From positions 1 to 6,524 of the forward strand of contig CAAEDC010000026.1 in assembly GCA_900754495.1 (NCBI GenBank): DNA of 6,524 nucleotides. The letters run 5' to 3'. Below, piece by piece: positions 1 through 5,909 of this stretch (position 1 is the stretch's first letter; each line of letters starts with the position of its first letter). The stretch comes from Eggerthellaceae bacterium. Its GTDB lineage: Bacteria > Actinomycetota > Coriobacteriia > Coriobacteriales > Eggerthellaceae. The notes under the pieces were generated by a model. That model saw only the letters and a program-made list of their open reading frames with translations. It was not told the origin of the DNA and did not search any database. Both the position numbers and the translations under genes were made by a program.

Positions 1-686
1 ATGTCGCTCACGCGCACCACGCACCCCTCGAGCGTCGAGGGGCGCAGCTCCGCGATGTTGGATTCGTCCCGGGCGCAGGCCTCCACGGTGCCGTCGAGCG
101 CTTCGAAATCCTCCATGCTTCCCAATCGCAGCGTCTGGCAGGCGAACTCCCCGTTGTGGCACAGCACCCCGTTAAGGGTCTGGAGGCTGATGTTGCGGCG
201 GTAGAGCTTGTCGAGCACGCGCACGGAGTGCACGTTGTGGTTGAAGTAGCGTCCGGTACGCGCATGGAGCGCCTTGCTCAGGAAGCGTTCGCCGGCGTGC
301 CCGAACGGCGTGTGGCCGACGTCGTGGCCGAGCGCGATCGCCTCGATGAGGTGGCCGTTGAGACCGAGCAGCTCTCCGATCGCCCGCGCCACGCGGCCGA
401 CGAGCTGGACGTGCAGCCCGCGGCGGCAGATGTCGTCGTCCTCGACGAAGCTGAACACCTGCGTCTTGCCGGCGTAGCGGTTGTAGGCGGGGACGTTGAG
501 GATCTTCTCGATGTCGCGCGCGAAGGCGGGGCGGGCGAGCGTCGCCTCGTCATGGGGGTTCGGCTCGCGGCGGACCACGTCCTCGTCGGCGGTGCGGAAG
601 CGCGAGGAGCGGCCTGCCGCGCGGTCGGCGCGTATGGCGGCCTCGATTTCGGGATCGAGCGTGAGGTAGGGGATGGAGCTGCCCAT
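1..686 (-). CDS. dgt: HD-domain deoxynucleoside triphosphate triphosphohydrolase (dGTPase-like), 3' end cut by window
   Basis: This is the N-terminal 228 residues of a cytosolic HD-superfamily enzyme expected to hydrolyse dGTP or other dNTPs to deoxynucleoside plus triphosphate, so controlling precursor pools for replication. Seen: RRGLHVQLVGRVARAIGELL (His92), then the HD block ALGHDVGHTPFGHAGE (His121-Asp122, His125, His130), which closely matches bacterial dGTPases. The last visible residues, CVVRVSD, align with the family's (I/V)xDxIAY motif, so Asp228 is probably the final metal ligand (His92, His121, Asp122, Asp228). The ATG at 686 is chosen because an AAAGGA Shine-Dalgarno lies 7 nt upstream and the N-terminus (MGSSIPYLTLDPEIEAAIRAD) is compact. 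The gene is divergent from the glycosyltransferase. The C-terminal part lies beyond position 1. Substrate specificity within the HD dNTPase family cannot be read from sequence, so the symbol is a family label. Confidence 0.85.
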   Translation of the reverse strand, partial: MGSSIPYLTLDPEIEAAIRADRAAGRSSRFRTADEDVVRREPNPHDEATLARPAFARDIEKILNVPAYNRYAGKTQVFSFVEDDDICRRGLHVQLVGRVARAIGELLGLNGHLIEAIALGHDVGHTPFGHAGERFLSKALHARTGRYFNHNVHSVRVLDKLYRRNISLQTLNGVLCHNGEFACQTLRLGSMEDFEALDGTVEACARDESNIAELRPSTLEGCVVRVSD

Positions 687-693
687 GGAGGAG

Positions 694-699
694 TCCTTT
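694..699 (-). promoter_or_regulatory. Shine-Dalgarno of the dgt-like gene
   Basis: On the minus strand AAAGGA is followed by 7 nt (CTCCTCC) and then the ATG. This is well spaced and fixes the start at 686. Its pyrimidine-rich spacer is complementary to the Shine-Dalgarno itself (AGGA with TCCT), so the ribosome site could fold weakly on itself. That last point is inference. Confidence 0.65.
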
Positions 700-739
700 C
701 GTCTGACGCGCTTGGCGGCGCGTCGCATCGTTCGCGCCC

Positions 740-748
740 ATTGTAGCA
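740..748 (-). promoter_or_regulatory. Extended -10 promoter for the dgt-like gene
   Basis: The minus strand reads TGCTACAAT, a TGn extension joined to TACAAT, which matches the sigma-70-type -10 at 5 of 6 positions. It stands out in G+C-rich surroundings. No TTGACA-like -35 is seen at 16-18 nt spacing, as is usual for extended -10 promoters. Transcription would begin near 733 and give a leader of about 47 nt carrying the Shine-Dalgarno. Confidence 0.55.
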
Positions 749-777
749 GGTGGCGCACGTGCCTCGCGTCCGGGGTC

Positions 778-806
778 TTTCGATCGGGGCCGCGATGGGA
801 TACCAT
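778..806 (+). promoter_or_regulatory. Weak candidate promoter for the glycosyltransferase
   Basis: TTTCGA (778-783) and TACCAT (801-806) are separated by 17 nt. Each is a partial match to the -35/-10 consensus (3/6 and 4/6). It is the only plausible plus-strand pair I see in the divergent intergenic region, which must hold a promoter if this gene is not read from outside. Chance occurrence is quite possible. Confidence 0.22.
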
Positions 807-842
807 GGGGCGACGATCGATCGACGAAGGCGGGAAGCGGAC

Positions 843-2051
843 ATGAAGATCCTCACCATCAGCGCGCAGAAGCCCGACAGCACGGGCAGCGGCGTGTTCC
901 TCGCGCAAACCGCGCGGCGTTTCAAGGAGGCGGGGCACGAGGTCGCCGTCGTCTGCGGCGTCGCGCCGGACGACGACCCCGCCGCGTCGCTCGCGCCGGG
1001 GATCGAGGTGCATCCCGTGACGTTCGAGACCGACGAGCTGCCGTTTCCCGTCTGCGGGATGTCGGATGTGATGCCGTACAGGGCGACGCGCTACCGCGAC
1101 CTTTCGTCCGAGATGGCCGAGCGCTTCAAAAGCGCGTTCGCGCGCGTCATCTCCGAGGCGGACGCTTGCTTCGGGTCCGATCTCGTCATCTGCCACCACC
1201 TCTACCTCGCGACTGCGGTCGCAAGGCAGGTCCTCGCGCATCGGCGCGTGTGCGCGGTGTGCCATTCGACCGACCTGCGCCAATACGCCCAGCACGCGCT
1301 CGAGCGCCCCTTCATCGCGCGGCAGGCCCGCGCGCTCGACCGCATCCTCGCCCTGCACCACGCGCAGGCCGAGGAGATCGAGGAGCTGTTCGACGTTCCC
1401 GCCTCCCAGGTGTCGCTCATCGGGACCGGCTACGACGCCGAGGTGTTCAACAGGGGAGACGGCCGTCCCCCGCGCGCGCCGTCGGAGCCCGCGCGGCTGC
1501 TCTACGTGGGCAAGATCGGCATCGCCAAAGGCGTGGTGAGCCTGCTTTCGGCGACGGATCTGCTCGCCGCCGACGGGGCGGCGTTCTCGCTCGATTTGAT
1601 GGGCGGCCACAGCGACGAGGGCGAGTACCGGTGCATCCGCGCCCGCGCCGCACGATGCGCGGTCGAGCCGCGCTTCCTCGGCAAGGTTCCGACCGAGCGG
1701 CTGGTCGAGGCGTACCGCTCATCCGACGTGTTCGTCCTGCCCTCGTTCTTCGAGGGGCTGCCGCTGGTGATCGCGGAGGCCTTGGCGTGCGGCTGCAAGG
1801 TGGTGACCGCGGATCTTTCCGGCATCAGGGAGTTCTACGGGCGCTTCCTCCCCGACGCGCCCATCGTCTACGTTAAGCCGCCCCTCATGGAGGACGTCGA
1901 CAAGCCGCATGCCGACGAGCTTCCCGCCTACGAGCGCCGGCTCGCCGACGCCCTCGCGCGCGCCATCGCGCTGGAGCCGTGCGCATGCGACGTGTCGGGT
2001 CTGTCGTGGGGGCGCCTCGCCGAGCGGATGATCGAGGCGGCGGCGTCCTGA
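843..2051 (+). CDS. Glycosyltransferase family 4 (GT-B fold) protein
   Basis: A 402-residue protein with the two-domain GT-B layout. The N-terminal domain begins MKILTISAQKPDSTGSGVFL, a first beta strand plus the Gly-rich loop seen in GT4 enzymes. The C-terminal domain starts near residue 215 with LLYVGKIGIAKGV (Lys229 is a likely donor-phosphate contact) and holds the EX7E motif in FFEGLPLVIAEALACG (Glu304 and Glu312). GT4 enzymes transfer a sugar from an NDP-sugar with retained configuration; donor and acceptor here are unknown, with cell-surface glycan, glycolipid or exopolysaccharide work being plausible. No signal peptide or membrane helix is visible, so it is probably cytosolic or membrane-associated. 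The ATG at 843 is preferred over an in-frame GTG at 750 because homology begins at MKIL and the earlier start would read over the dgt promoter. The ribosome site is weak (GGCGGGA, 7 nt away). It is followed about 80 nt later by dnaG and may be co-transcribed with it. Confidence 0.85.
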   Translation: MKILTISAQKPDSTGSGVFLAQTARRFKEAGHEVAVVCGVAPDDDPAASLAPGIEVHPVTFETDELPFPVCGMSDVMPYRATRYRDLSSEMAERFKSAFARVISEADACFGSDLVICHHLYLATAVARQVLAHRRVCAVCHSTDLRQYAQHALERPFIARQARALDRILALHHAQAEEIEELFDVPASQVSLIGTGYDAEVFNRGDGRPPRAPSEPARLLYVGKIGIAKGVVSLLSATDLLAADGAAFSLDLMGGHSDEGEYRCIRARAARCAVEPRFLGKVPTERLVEAYRSSDVFVLPSFFEGLPLVIAEALACGCKVVTADLSGIREFYGRFLPDAPIVYVKPPLMEDVDKPHADELPAYERRLADALARAIALEPCACDVSGLSWGRLAERMIEAAAS

Positions 2052-2077
2052 GGCGCCCGAGGCGCGGCCGAGGACGC

Positions 2078-4024
2078 TTGCGCTATACTGGGCTGCGAAA
2101 CGCGAGGATAGGGCGGAAAGGCGGCGAGCAAGCCATCATCAGCGATGACGACATCCAGAAAGTGCGCGAGGCGACCGACGTCGTCGCGCTCATCGGCGAG
2201 CGCGCGCCGGTGCGCCAGCGCGGCCGCGACTTCTGGTGCTGCTGCCCGCTGCACAACGAGAAGACGCCCTCGCTCAAGATCGACCCCTCCACCCAGCTGT
2301 GGCACTGCTTCGGCTGCGGCGCCGGCGGCGACGCGTTCGGCTTCGTCATGCAGGCGGAGGACCTCACGTTCCCCGAGGCCGTCCGCAAGCTCGCGGACCG
2401 GGCGCATATCGAGCTGTCCGAGGAGGCCCGCCGCGGCACGGCGCCGCGCAGCAAGCGGGAGCGCCTGAAGGCGGTCTGCAAGGAGACCGCCGAGTTCTAC
2501 CACACCCAGCTCATGCGCGGCAAGGGCTCCGACGCCCAGGCGGCGCGCGAGTACCTCTCCTCCCGCGGGATGGGGGGCCGCGTCCCCAAGGATTGGCAGC
2601 TCGGGTTCGCGCCCGGCCGCGAGTCGCTCGTGAGGCATCTGTCGGCGAGGGGCTTCGGCGCCGACGAGATGATCGAGGCCAACGTCGCGCTGTCGCGCAA
2701 CGGCAAGCTGCGGGACCGGTTCTTCAACCGCGTGATGTTCCCCATCAACGACGTCCAGGGCGAATGCATCGCGTTCGGCGGGCGCGTCATCGGCAAGGGC
2801 GAGCCGAAGTACCTCAACTCCCAGGAGACGCCCGTCTTCCGCAAATCCCAGGTGCTCTACGGGCTCGACCACGCCAAGGCGGCGATGGCGTCCACCGGAT
2901 GCGCGGTGGTCGTCGAGGGCTACACCGACGTGATCATGCTCCACGAGGCCGGGCTGCGCAACGTCGTCGCGACACTGGGCACGGCGCTCACCTCGCGGCA
3001 TCTGCGCGTCCTGTCGCGCCATGCGCAGCACCGCATCGTCTACCTGTTCGACGGGGACGCCGCCGGACAGCGCGCCGCCGACCGCGCCCTGCAGTTCATC
3101 GACGACAGCATGACGCCCGAGGCGGGGCGCAGCAAGGTCGAGCTCGCAGCAGTGACGCTCCCCGACGACCTCGACCCGGCGGATTTCGTCGCCCAGCGGG
3201 GCGCCGACGCGCTGCGCGCGCTGATCGACGACGCCCAGCCGCTCGTGCAGTACGGCATCGACCGCCGCATCGAGCGGCACGACCTGTCCCGCCCCGAGGG
3301 CCGCTCCGCCGCCTTGGCCGACGCCCTTTCGGTGCTCGCGCCCATCAAGGATTCGCTGCTCGCGAAGGACTACGCGCGCCAGATCGCCGGCCGCGTGCGG
3401 GCGCGCGAGGAGGACGCGCTCGAGGCGCTTGCGCGCTTGAAGCCGCCGCGGCAGGTTCCCGATGACGACGCGCAGGGGGATGCGCGCCCCGTGCTGCGCG
3501 GCGAAAGGGTTCCGTCCGACGCCGCCGGCGATCGGCCGCGACGCGTCCTCGCCCCGGCCGAGCAGAGCCGCCTGCGCTTCGAGCGGGAGCTCCTCAGCCT
3601 CGCCGCCCGCAACCCCCGCGTCGGCCTGGCGCACGTCGACGCGCTCGCGAGCACGCAGTGGCATGATCCGGTCCACGAGGCGGTGGCGCGCGGGATCCTC
3701 GACATCCTCGCCGAGGGAGGCGCCGTCGAGCCGGCGCGCATCGTCGGCGACGTCTCGCGCGCCGTGCCCCAGGCGGCGGGCATCCTCACGTCCGGCGAGA
3801 TGGGGGAGACGGCGCGGCCCGAGGAGCTCGCGGCGTTCCTCTCCGAGGAGCTCGCCATCGGCGATGCCGAAGAGGCGATCGCCGGCATGCGCGCGCGCCT
3901 GGCCGACCCGCGCGGGCTGTCCCAGGACGAGTACGACTTCATCTTCCAGAGCGTCGTCGGCCTCCAGAAGGACCTCACGCGCCGCAAGCTCGCCCACAAG
4001 CCCCTGCCCGGCGCGCTCGGGTAG
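2078..4024 (+). CDS. dnaG: DNA primase DnaG
   Basis: DnaG synthesises RNA primers for Okazaki fragments and for replication start, working with the replicative helicase. Numbering from the TTG at 2078 (648 aa): the CHC2 zinc finger is at residues 54-80, with Cys56-x2-His59-x17-Cys77-x2-Cys80 in FWCCCPLHNEKTPS and LWHCFGCGAGGD. The RNA-polymerase core has RDRFFNRVMFPI (about 212) and PKYLNSQETPVF (about 243). TOPRIM motifs are EGYTDV (Glu280), LFDGD (Asp325, Asp327) and DLDPADF (Asp366), all expected metal ligands. A charged linker (about 450-494) leads to a C-terminal helicase-interaction region beginning EQSRLRFERELLSL. The start is uncertain. Family homology begins at IISDDDIQKVREATD (from 2135), but no ATG, GTG or TTG lies between 2081 and that point. 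TTG 2078, with GAGGA 3 nt upstream, is the nearest canonical start; an ATC start at 2135 is an alternative. Starts at 1979, 1985 or 2006 would overlap the glycosyltransferase and add an Arg/Gly-rich tail. Confidence 0.95.
   Translation: MRYTGLRNARIGRKGGEQAIISDDDIQKVREATDVVALIGERAPVRQRGRDFWCCCPLHNEKTPSLKIDPSTQLWHCFGCGAGGDAFGFVMQAEDLTFPEAVRKLADRAHIELSEEARRGTAPRSKRERLKAVCKETAEFYHTQLMRGKGSDAQAAREYLSSRGMGGRVPKDWQLGFAPGRESLVRHLSARGFGADEMIEANVALSRNGKLRDRFFNRVMFPINDVQGECIAFGGRVIGKGEPKYLNSQETPVFRKSQVLYGLDHAKAAMASTGCAVVVEGYTDVIMLHEAGLRNVVATLGTALTSRHLRVLSRHAQHRIVYLFDGDAAGQRAADRALQFIDDSMTPEAGRSKVELAAVTLPDDLDPADFVAQRGADALRALIDDAQPLVQYGIDRRIERHDLSRPEGRSAALADALSVLAPIKDSLLAKDYARQIAGRVRAREEDALEALARLKPPRQVPDDDAQGDARPVLRGERVPSDAAGDRPRRVLAPAEQSRLRFERELLSLAARNPRVGLAHVDALASTQWHDPVHEAVARGILDILAEGGAVEPARIVGDVSRAVPQAAGILTSGEMGETARPEELAAFLSEELAIGDAEEAIAGMRARLADPRGLSQDEYDFIFQSVVGLQKDLTRRKLAHKPLPGALG
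2084..2089 (+). promoter_or_regulatory. Candidate -10 element upstream of dnaG
   Basis: TATACT matches the -10 consensus at 5 of 6 positions and lies in the short gap between the glycosyltransferase stop (2051) and the conserved start of primase (2135). A start near 2096 would give a leader of about 40 nt. No -35 hexamer is recognisable at 16-18 nt spacing. If primase translation begins at the TTG at 2078 this element would lie inside the coding region, so promoter and start-codon choice are linked questions. Confidence 0.4.
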
Positions 4025-4079
4025 CGACGGATCGCGCCCCGTTCGGTTCGGCGGTCTGCTGCCGGATCGCCCGCGCAAC

Positions 4080-4128
4080 GCCGATGCCGCCCCGCCGGGT
4101 TTGGCGGTTCGGCATTTGATTGTTCTTG
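4080..4128 (+). terminator. Probable rho-independent terminator of dnaG
   Basis: An interrupted stem: GCCGA (4080-4084) pairs with TCGGC (4109-4113), and CCGCC (4087-4091) pairs with GGCGG (4103-4107), with a small internal loop (TG against T) and an 11-nt loop. The downstream strand continues ATTTGATTGTTCTT, T-rich though not a clean T run. An alternative inner pairing of CCGCC 4092-4096 with the same GGCGG gives a tighter loop. It lies about 55 nt after the dnaG stop, a sensible place for a terminator. Confidence 0.45.
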
Positions 4129-4138
4129 CAGCGCCGGA

Positions 4139-4202
4139 GCGATCCTCGACCGAAATGCGGAATTGAAGCGGACTTTATTCCGCATTTACGGTCGAGGATC
4201 GC
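4139..4202. repeat. Near-perfect 25/26-nt inverted repeat (long hairpin)
   Basis: The left arm 4139-4163 and right arm 4177-4202 are reverse complements over 25 bases, with a single unpaired A (4188) in the right arm. Each arm has GCGATCCTCGACCG at its outer end and AAATGCGGAAT at its inner end. The 13-nt centre can pair further, AAG 4166-4168 with CTT 4173-4175, leaving a CGGA tetraloop. No T run follows on either strand, so it is not a standard intrinsic terminator. Possible roles are a transcript-end stabiliser or RNase III site, a dispersed intergenic repeat (REP- or MITE-like), or a DNA-level cruciform or protein site. No target-site duplication is evident at its edges. Confidence 0.85.
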
Positions 4203-4220
4203 GTGCGATGGGTCCTGTTT

Positions 4221-4244
4221 CGCGTCGCCGTACGCGTCGCCGTA
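4221..4244. repeat. Two tandem copies of a 12-nt unit
   Basis: The unit CGCGTCGCCGTA occurs twice head-to-tail (4221-4232 and 4233-4244), followed by a further CGCG (4245-4248). It lies just downstream of the palindrome in the non-coding gap. It probably arose by replication slippage; no function can be assigned. Confidence 0.7.
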
Positions 4245-4299
4245 CGCGCCTGCCGCCTCCGTCGGCGCTGCTCTTGTGGATGTTTGCCGCCCTCTTCTG

Positions 4300-4305
4300 T
4301 ACAAA
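4300..4305 (+). promoter_or_regulatory. Candidate -10 element for the def-fmt-rsmB operon
   Basis: TACAAA (4/6 match) lies in the most A+T-rich stretch ahead of def. The only -35-like hexamer, TTGTGG at 4274-4279, is 20 nt away, which is too far for a normal promoter. A promoter is expected here because dnaG appears to be terminated upstream, but this exact site is a weak guess. Confidence 0.2.
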
Positions 4306-4412
4306 TCGCATCCCAGAGCCGACAATACCACCTGATGAAAAACTGATTCGGCGGTCCCGCGTCCTCGGCGGCGCGCGGCCGCATCCCTCGAGTTGCAAAG
4401 GACGTGTTGCAC

Positions 4413-4949
4413 GTGGTCACCATCGTTCAGTCACCCAACCCCCTGCTCAACACCGTCTGCGAGCCGTGCGACCTGCACGACAAGAGCCTGAAGAAGCTCG
4501 CCAAGCAGATGATCAAGACGATGTACAAAAACGACGGATGCGGTCTGGCCGCGCCCCAGCTCGGCGTGCTCAAGCGCCTCGTCGTCATCGACTGCGAGGA
4601 GGAGCAGGGCGATCCCATCATCCTCGTCAACCCCGAGATCCTCGAGGTCAAAGGCGATCCGGTGACCGAGGACGAGGGCTGCCTGTCCTGCCCGGGCGTC
4701 GCCGTGCCGATCTCGCGCCAGCCGTGGGCGCGCGTCCGCTACTTCGACCTTGACGGCGAGGAGTGGATCATCGAGGGCGACGGCCTCCTGGGCCGCTGCC
4801 TGCAGCATGAGATCGACCACCTCGACGGCATCACCATGTTCGAGCGCTGCGATCCCATCGCGCGCATCAAGGCGCTCCACGACTACGAGCTCGCCGTCGC
4901 TGCCGGCGCCAAGCCGGGCCAGACTTCCATCGATCCCAAGGTGAGGTAG
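4413..4949 (+). CDS. def: Peptide deformylase
   Basis: This metalloenzyme removes the N-formyl group from the starting methionine of new proteins as they leave the ribosome. All three family motifs are intact (numbered from 4413, 178 aa): GCGLAAPQLG (residues 42-51, Gln49), EGCLS (Glu88, metal ligand Cys90) and QHEIDHLDG (His132, catalytic Glu133, His136). The length is typical of bacterial deformylases. Start choice: GTG 4404, TTG 4407 and GTG 4413 are all in frame. The Shine-Dalgarno AAAGGA ends at 4402, leaving 1, 4 or 10 nt, so 4404 is too close; 4413 is preferred for codon and spacing, with 4407 possible. No ATG start is available. It is first in the def-fmt-rsmB group, 3 nt ahead of fmt, and its end carries the fmt ribosome site. 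Confidence 0.94.
   Translation: MVTIVQSPNPLLNTVCEPCDLHDKSLKKLAKQMIKTMYKNDGCGLAAPQLGVLKRLVVIDCEEEQGDPIILVNPEILEVKGDPVTEDEGCLSCPGVAVPISRQPWARVRYFDLDGEEWIIEGDGLLGRCLQHEIDHLDGITMFERCDPIARIKALHDYELAVAAGAKPGQTSIDPKVR
4943..4947 (+). promoter_or_regulatory. fmt ribosome-binding site inside the def 3' end
   Basis: GAGGT overlaps the last sense codons and stop of def and sits 5 nt before the fmt ATG at 4953. Placement within the upstream gene and the 3-nt intergenic gap suggest translational coupling of the two enzymes. Confidence 0.65.
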
Positions 4950-4952
4950 GAG

Positions 4953-5909
4953 ATGCGCGTCGTCTTCATGGGCACGCCCAAGCTGGCTGCCGACATCCTG
5001 GTCGAGATCGCCCAGCAGCACGAGGTCGTCTGCGTCTACACGCGTCCCGACGCGGTGCGGGGGCGCGGGGCGAAGCTCGAGCCGTCGCCGGTGAAGGCAG
5101 CAGCCGAGCGCCTGGGCATCCCCGTGCGCACCGCCACGTCGCTGCGCGATGCCGAGGAACAGGCGCATCTGGCCGAGCTCGCCCCCGACGCGATCTGCGT
5201 GGCGGCGTACGGCTGCATCCTCCCGCGCGAGGTGCTCGAGATCCCGCGTTACGGCTGCCTCAACGTGCACGCCTCGCTGCTGCCGCGCTGGCGCGGCGCG
5301 GCTCCGATCGAGCGTGCGATCCTGGCGGGCGACGAGCAGACCGGCGTGTGCATCATGCGCATGGAGGAGGGGCTCGACTCCGGCCCGTACTGCGTGCACC
5401 GCACAACCGAGGTCGAGGGCAAATCCGCTGCCGAGCTCACCGACGAGCTTGCCAACCTGGGCGCCCGCGCGCTGTTGACGGGGCTTTCCGTCGTCGAGCA
5501 GGGCGGGGCCGAGTGGACGTTCCAGGACGACGCCGCGGCCACCTATGCCGAGAAGCTCGCCAAAGACGAGCTGTATCCCGATCCCGCGGAACCGGCTGCC
5601 GCCATGGTGCGCAAGGTGCTCGCGTCGAGCGAGGCGCATCCGGCGCGCGCGGTCATCGCGGGCAGGTCCGCGACCGTGGAGCGGGTGGCGCTGCCCGACG
5701 ACGAGCGCGCGGCGGCGCTGTGCGACGGCTTGGAGCAGGGCGCGGTCCGCTTCGCCGCCAAGCGCCTGTTCCTGGGCACGGGCGACGGCGCGGTCGAGGT
5801 GCTCTCGCTCAAACCCGACGGGAAGAAGTCCATGGACGCGCGCGCGTTCGCCGCCGGCGTCCAGGGCATCAAGGCCGGTGGATGCACGTGGGGGCGCGTC
5901 GATGGATAG
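4953..5909 (+). CDS. fmt: Methionyl-tRNA formyltransferase
   Basis: Fmt transfers a formyl group from 10-formyltetrahydrofolate to Met-tRNA(fMet), making the initiator tRNA whose formyl group Def later removes. The 318-residue length is standard. The N-terminal Rossmann-like domain begins MRVVFMGTPKLAADIL. The catalytic block LNVHASLLPRWRGAAPIERA holds Asn104 and His106, followed by EGLDSGPY with Asp142, giving the Asn-His-Asp triad of the formyltransferase family. The C-terminal OB-like tRNA-binding domain starts near residue 205 and ends in AFAAGVQGIKAGGCTWG. The ATG at 4953 has a well-spaced GAGGT. The stop codon overlaps the start of rsmB by 8 nt, so the two are very likely translated from the same message. 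All key residues are present and there is no sign of disruption. Confidence 0.96.
   Translation: MRVVFMGTPKLAADILVEIAQQHEVVCVYTRPDAVRGRGAKLEPSPVKAAAERLGIPVRTATSLRDAEEQAHLAELAPDAICVAAYGCILPREVLEIPRYGCLNVHASLLPRWRGAAPIERAILAGDEQTGVCIMRMEEGLDSGPYCVHRTTEVEGKSAAELTDELANLGARALLTGLSVVEQGGAEWTFQDDAAATYAEKLAKDELYPDPAEPAAAMVRKVLASSEAHPARAVIAGRSATVERVALPDDERAAALCDGLEQGAVRFAAKRLFLGTGDGAVEVLSLKPDGKKSMDARAFAAGVQGIKAGGCTWGRVDG

Larger units (their letters stand above)
4025..4412. other. Non-coding gap between dnaG and def
   Basis: About 390 nt with no credible gene. It holds a terminator-like stem-loop (4080-4128), a long palindrome (4139-4202), a 12-nt tandem duplication (4221-4244) and a comparatively A+T-rich patch (about 4295-4348) where the def promoter is likely to lie. 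Short reading frames here use TTG or internal starts, lack a good ribosome site and show no family resemblance. I could not match the region to a known riboswitch or T-box by eye. Confidence 0.6.

Noticed and set aside
156..746. 196-residue plus-strand open frame opposite dgt
   Set aside because: It is antisense to the conserved HD domain, reads through the dgt promoter and has no recognisable motif.
750..842. GTG 750 as an upstream start of the glycosyltransferase, adding 31 residues
   Set aside because: The extension is not family-like, lacks a ribosome site and overlaps the intergenic promoter region; MKILTIS is the usual GT4 N-terminus.
1928..4078. 716-residue open frame on the minus strand opposite dnaG
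   Set aside because: It is a shadow of G+C-rich codon use in dnaG: the composition is Arg/Ala/Leu/Gly-rich with no family motif, and the plus strand carries all primase motifs.
4120..4335. 71-residue plus-strand frame in the dnaG-def gap
   Set aside because: Its TTG start lies in the T-rich terminator tail, it crosses the palindrome and tandem repeat, and it has no resemblance to a protein family.
4047..4356. Two copies of TTCGGCGGTC (4047-4056 and 4347-4356) 300 nt apart flanking the palindrome
   Set aside because: Ten bases is short for a G+C-rich region and the copies do not adjoin the palindrome, so they are not convincing as target duplications or att sites.
4163..4753. Plus-strand open frame with a hydrophobic stretch (LLLWMFAALF) resembling a signal or lipoprotein segment
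   Set aside because: It starts inside the palindrome loop, lacks a ribosome site and runs out of frame into def; the hydrophobic run is short and the rest is Arg-rich shadow.
4431..5639. 402-residue open frame on the minus strand opposite def and fmt
   Set aside because: It lies wholly antisense to two genes with intact catalytic motifs and shows only low-complexity composition.
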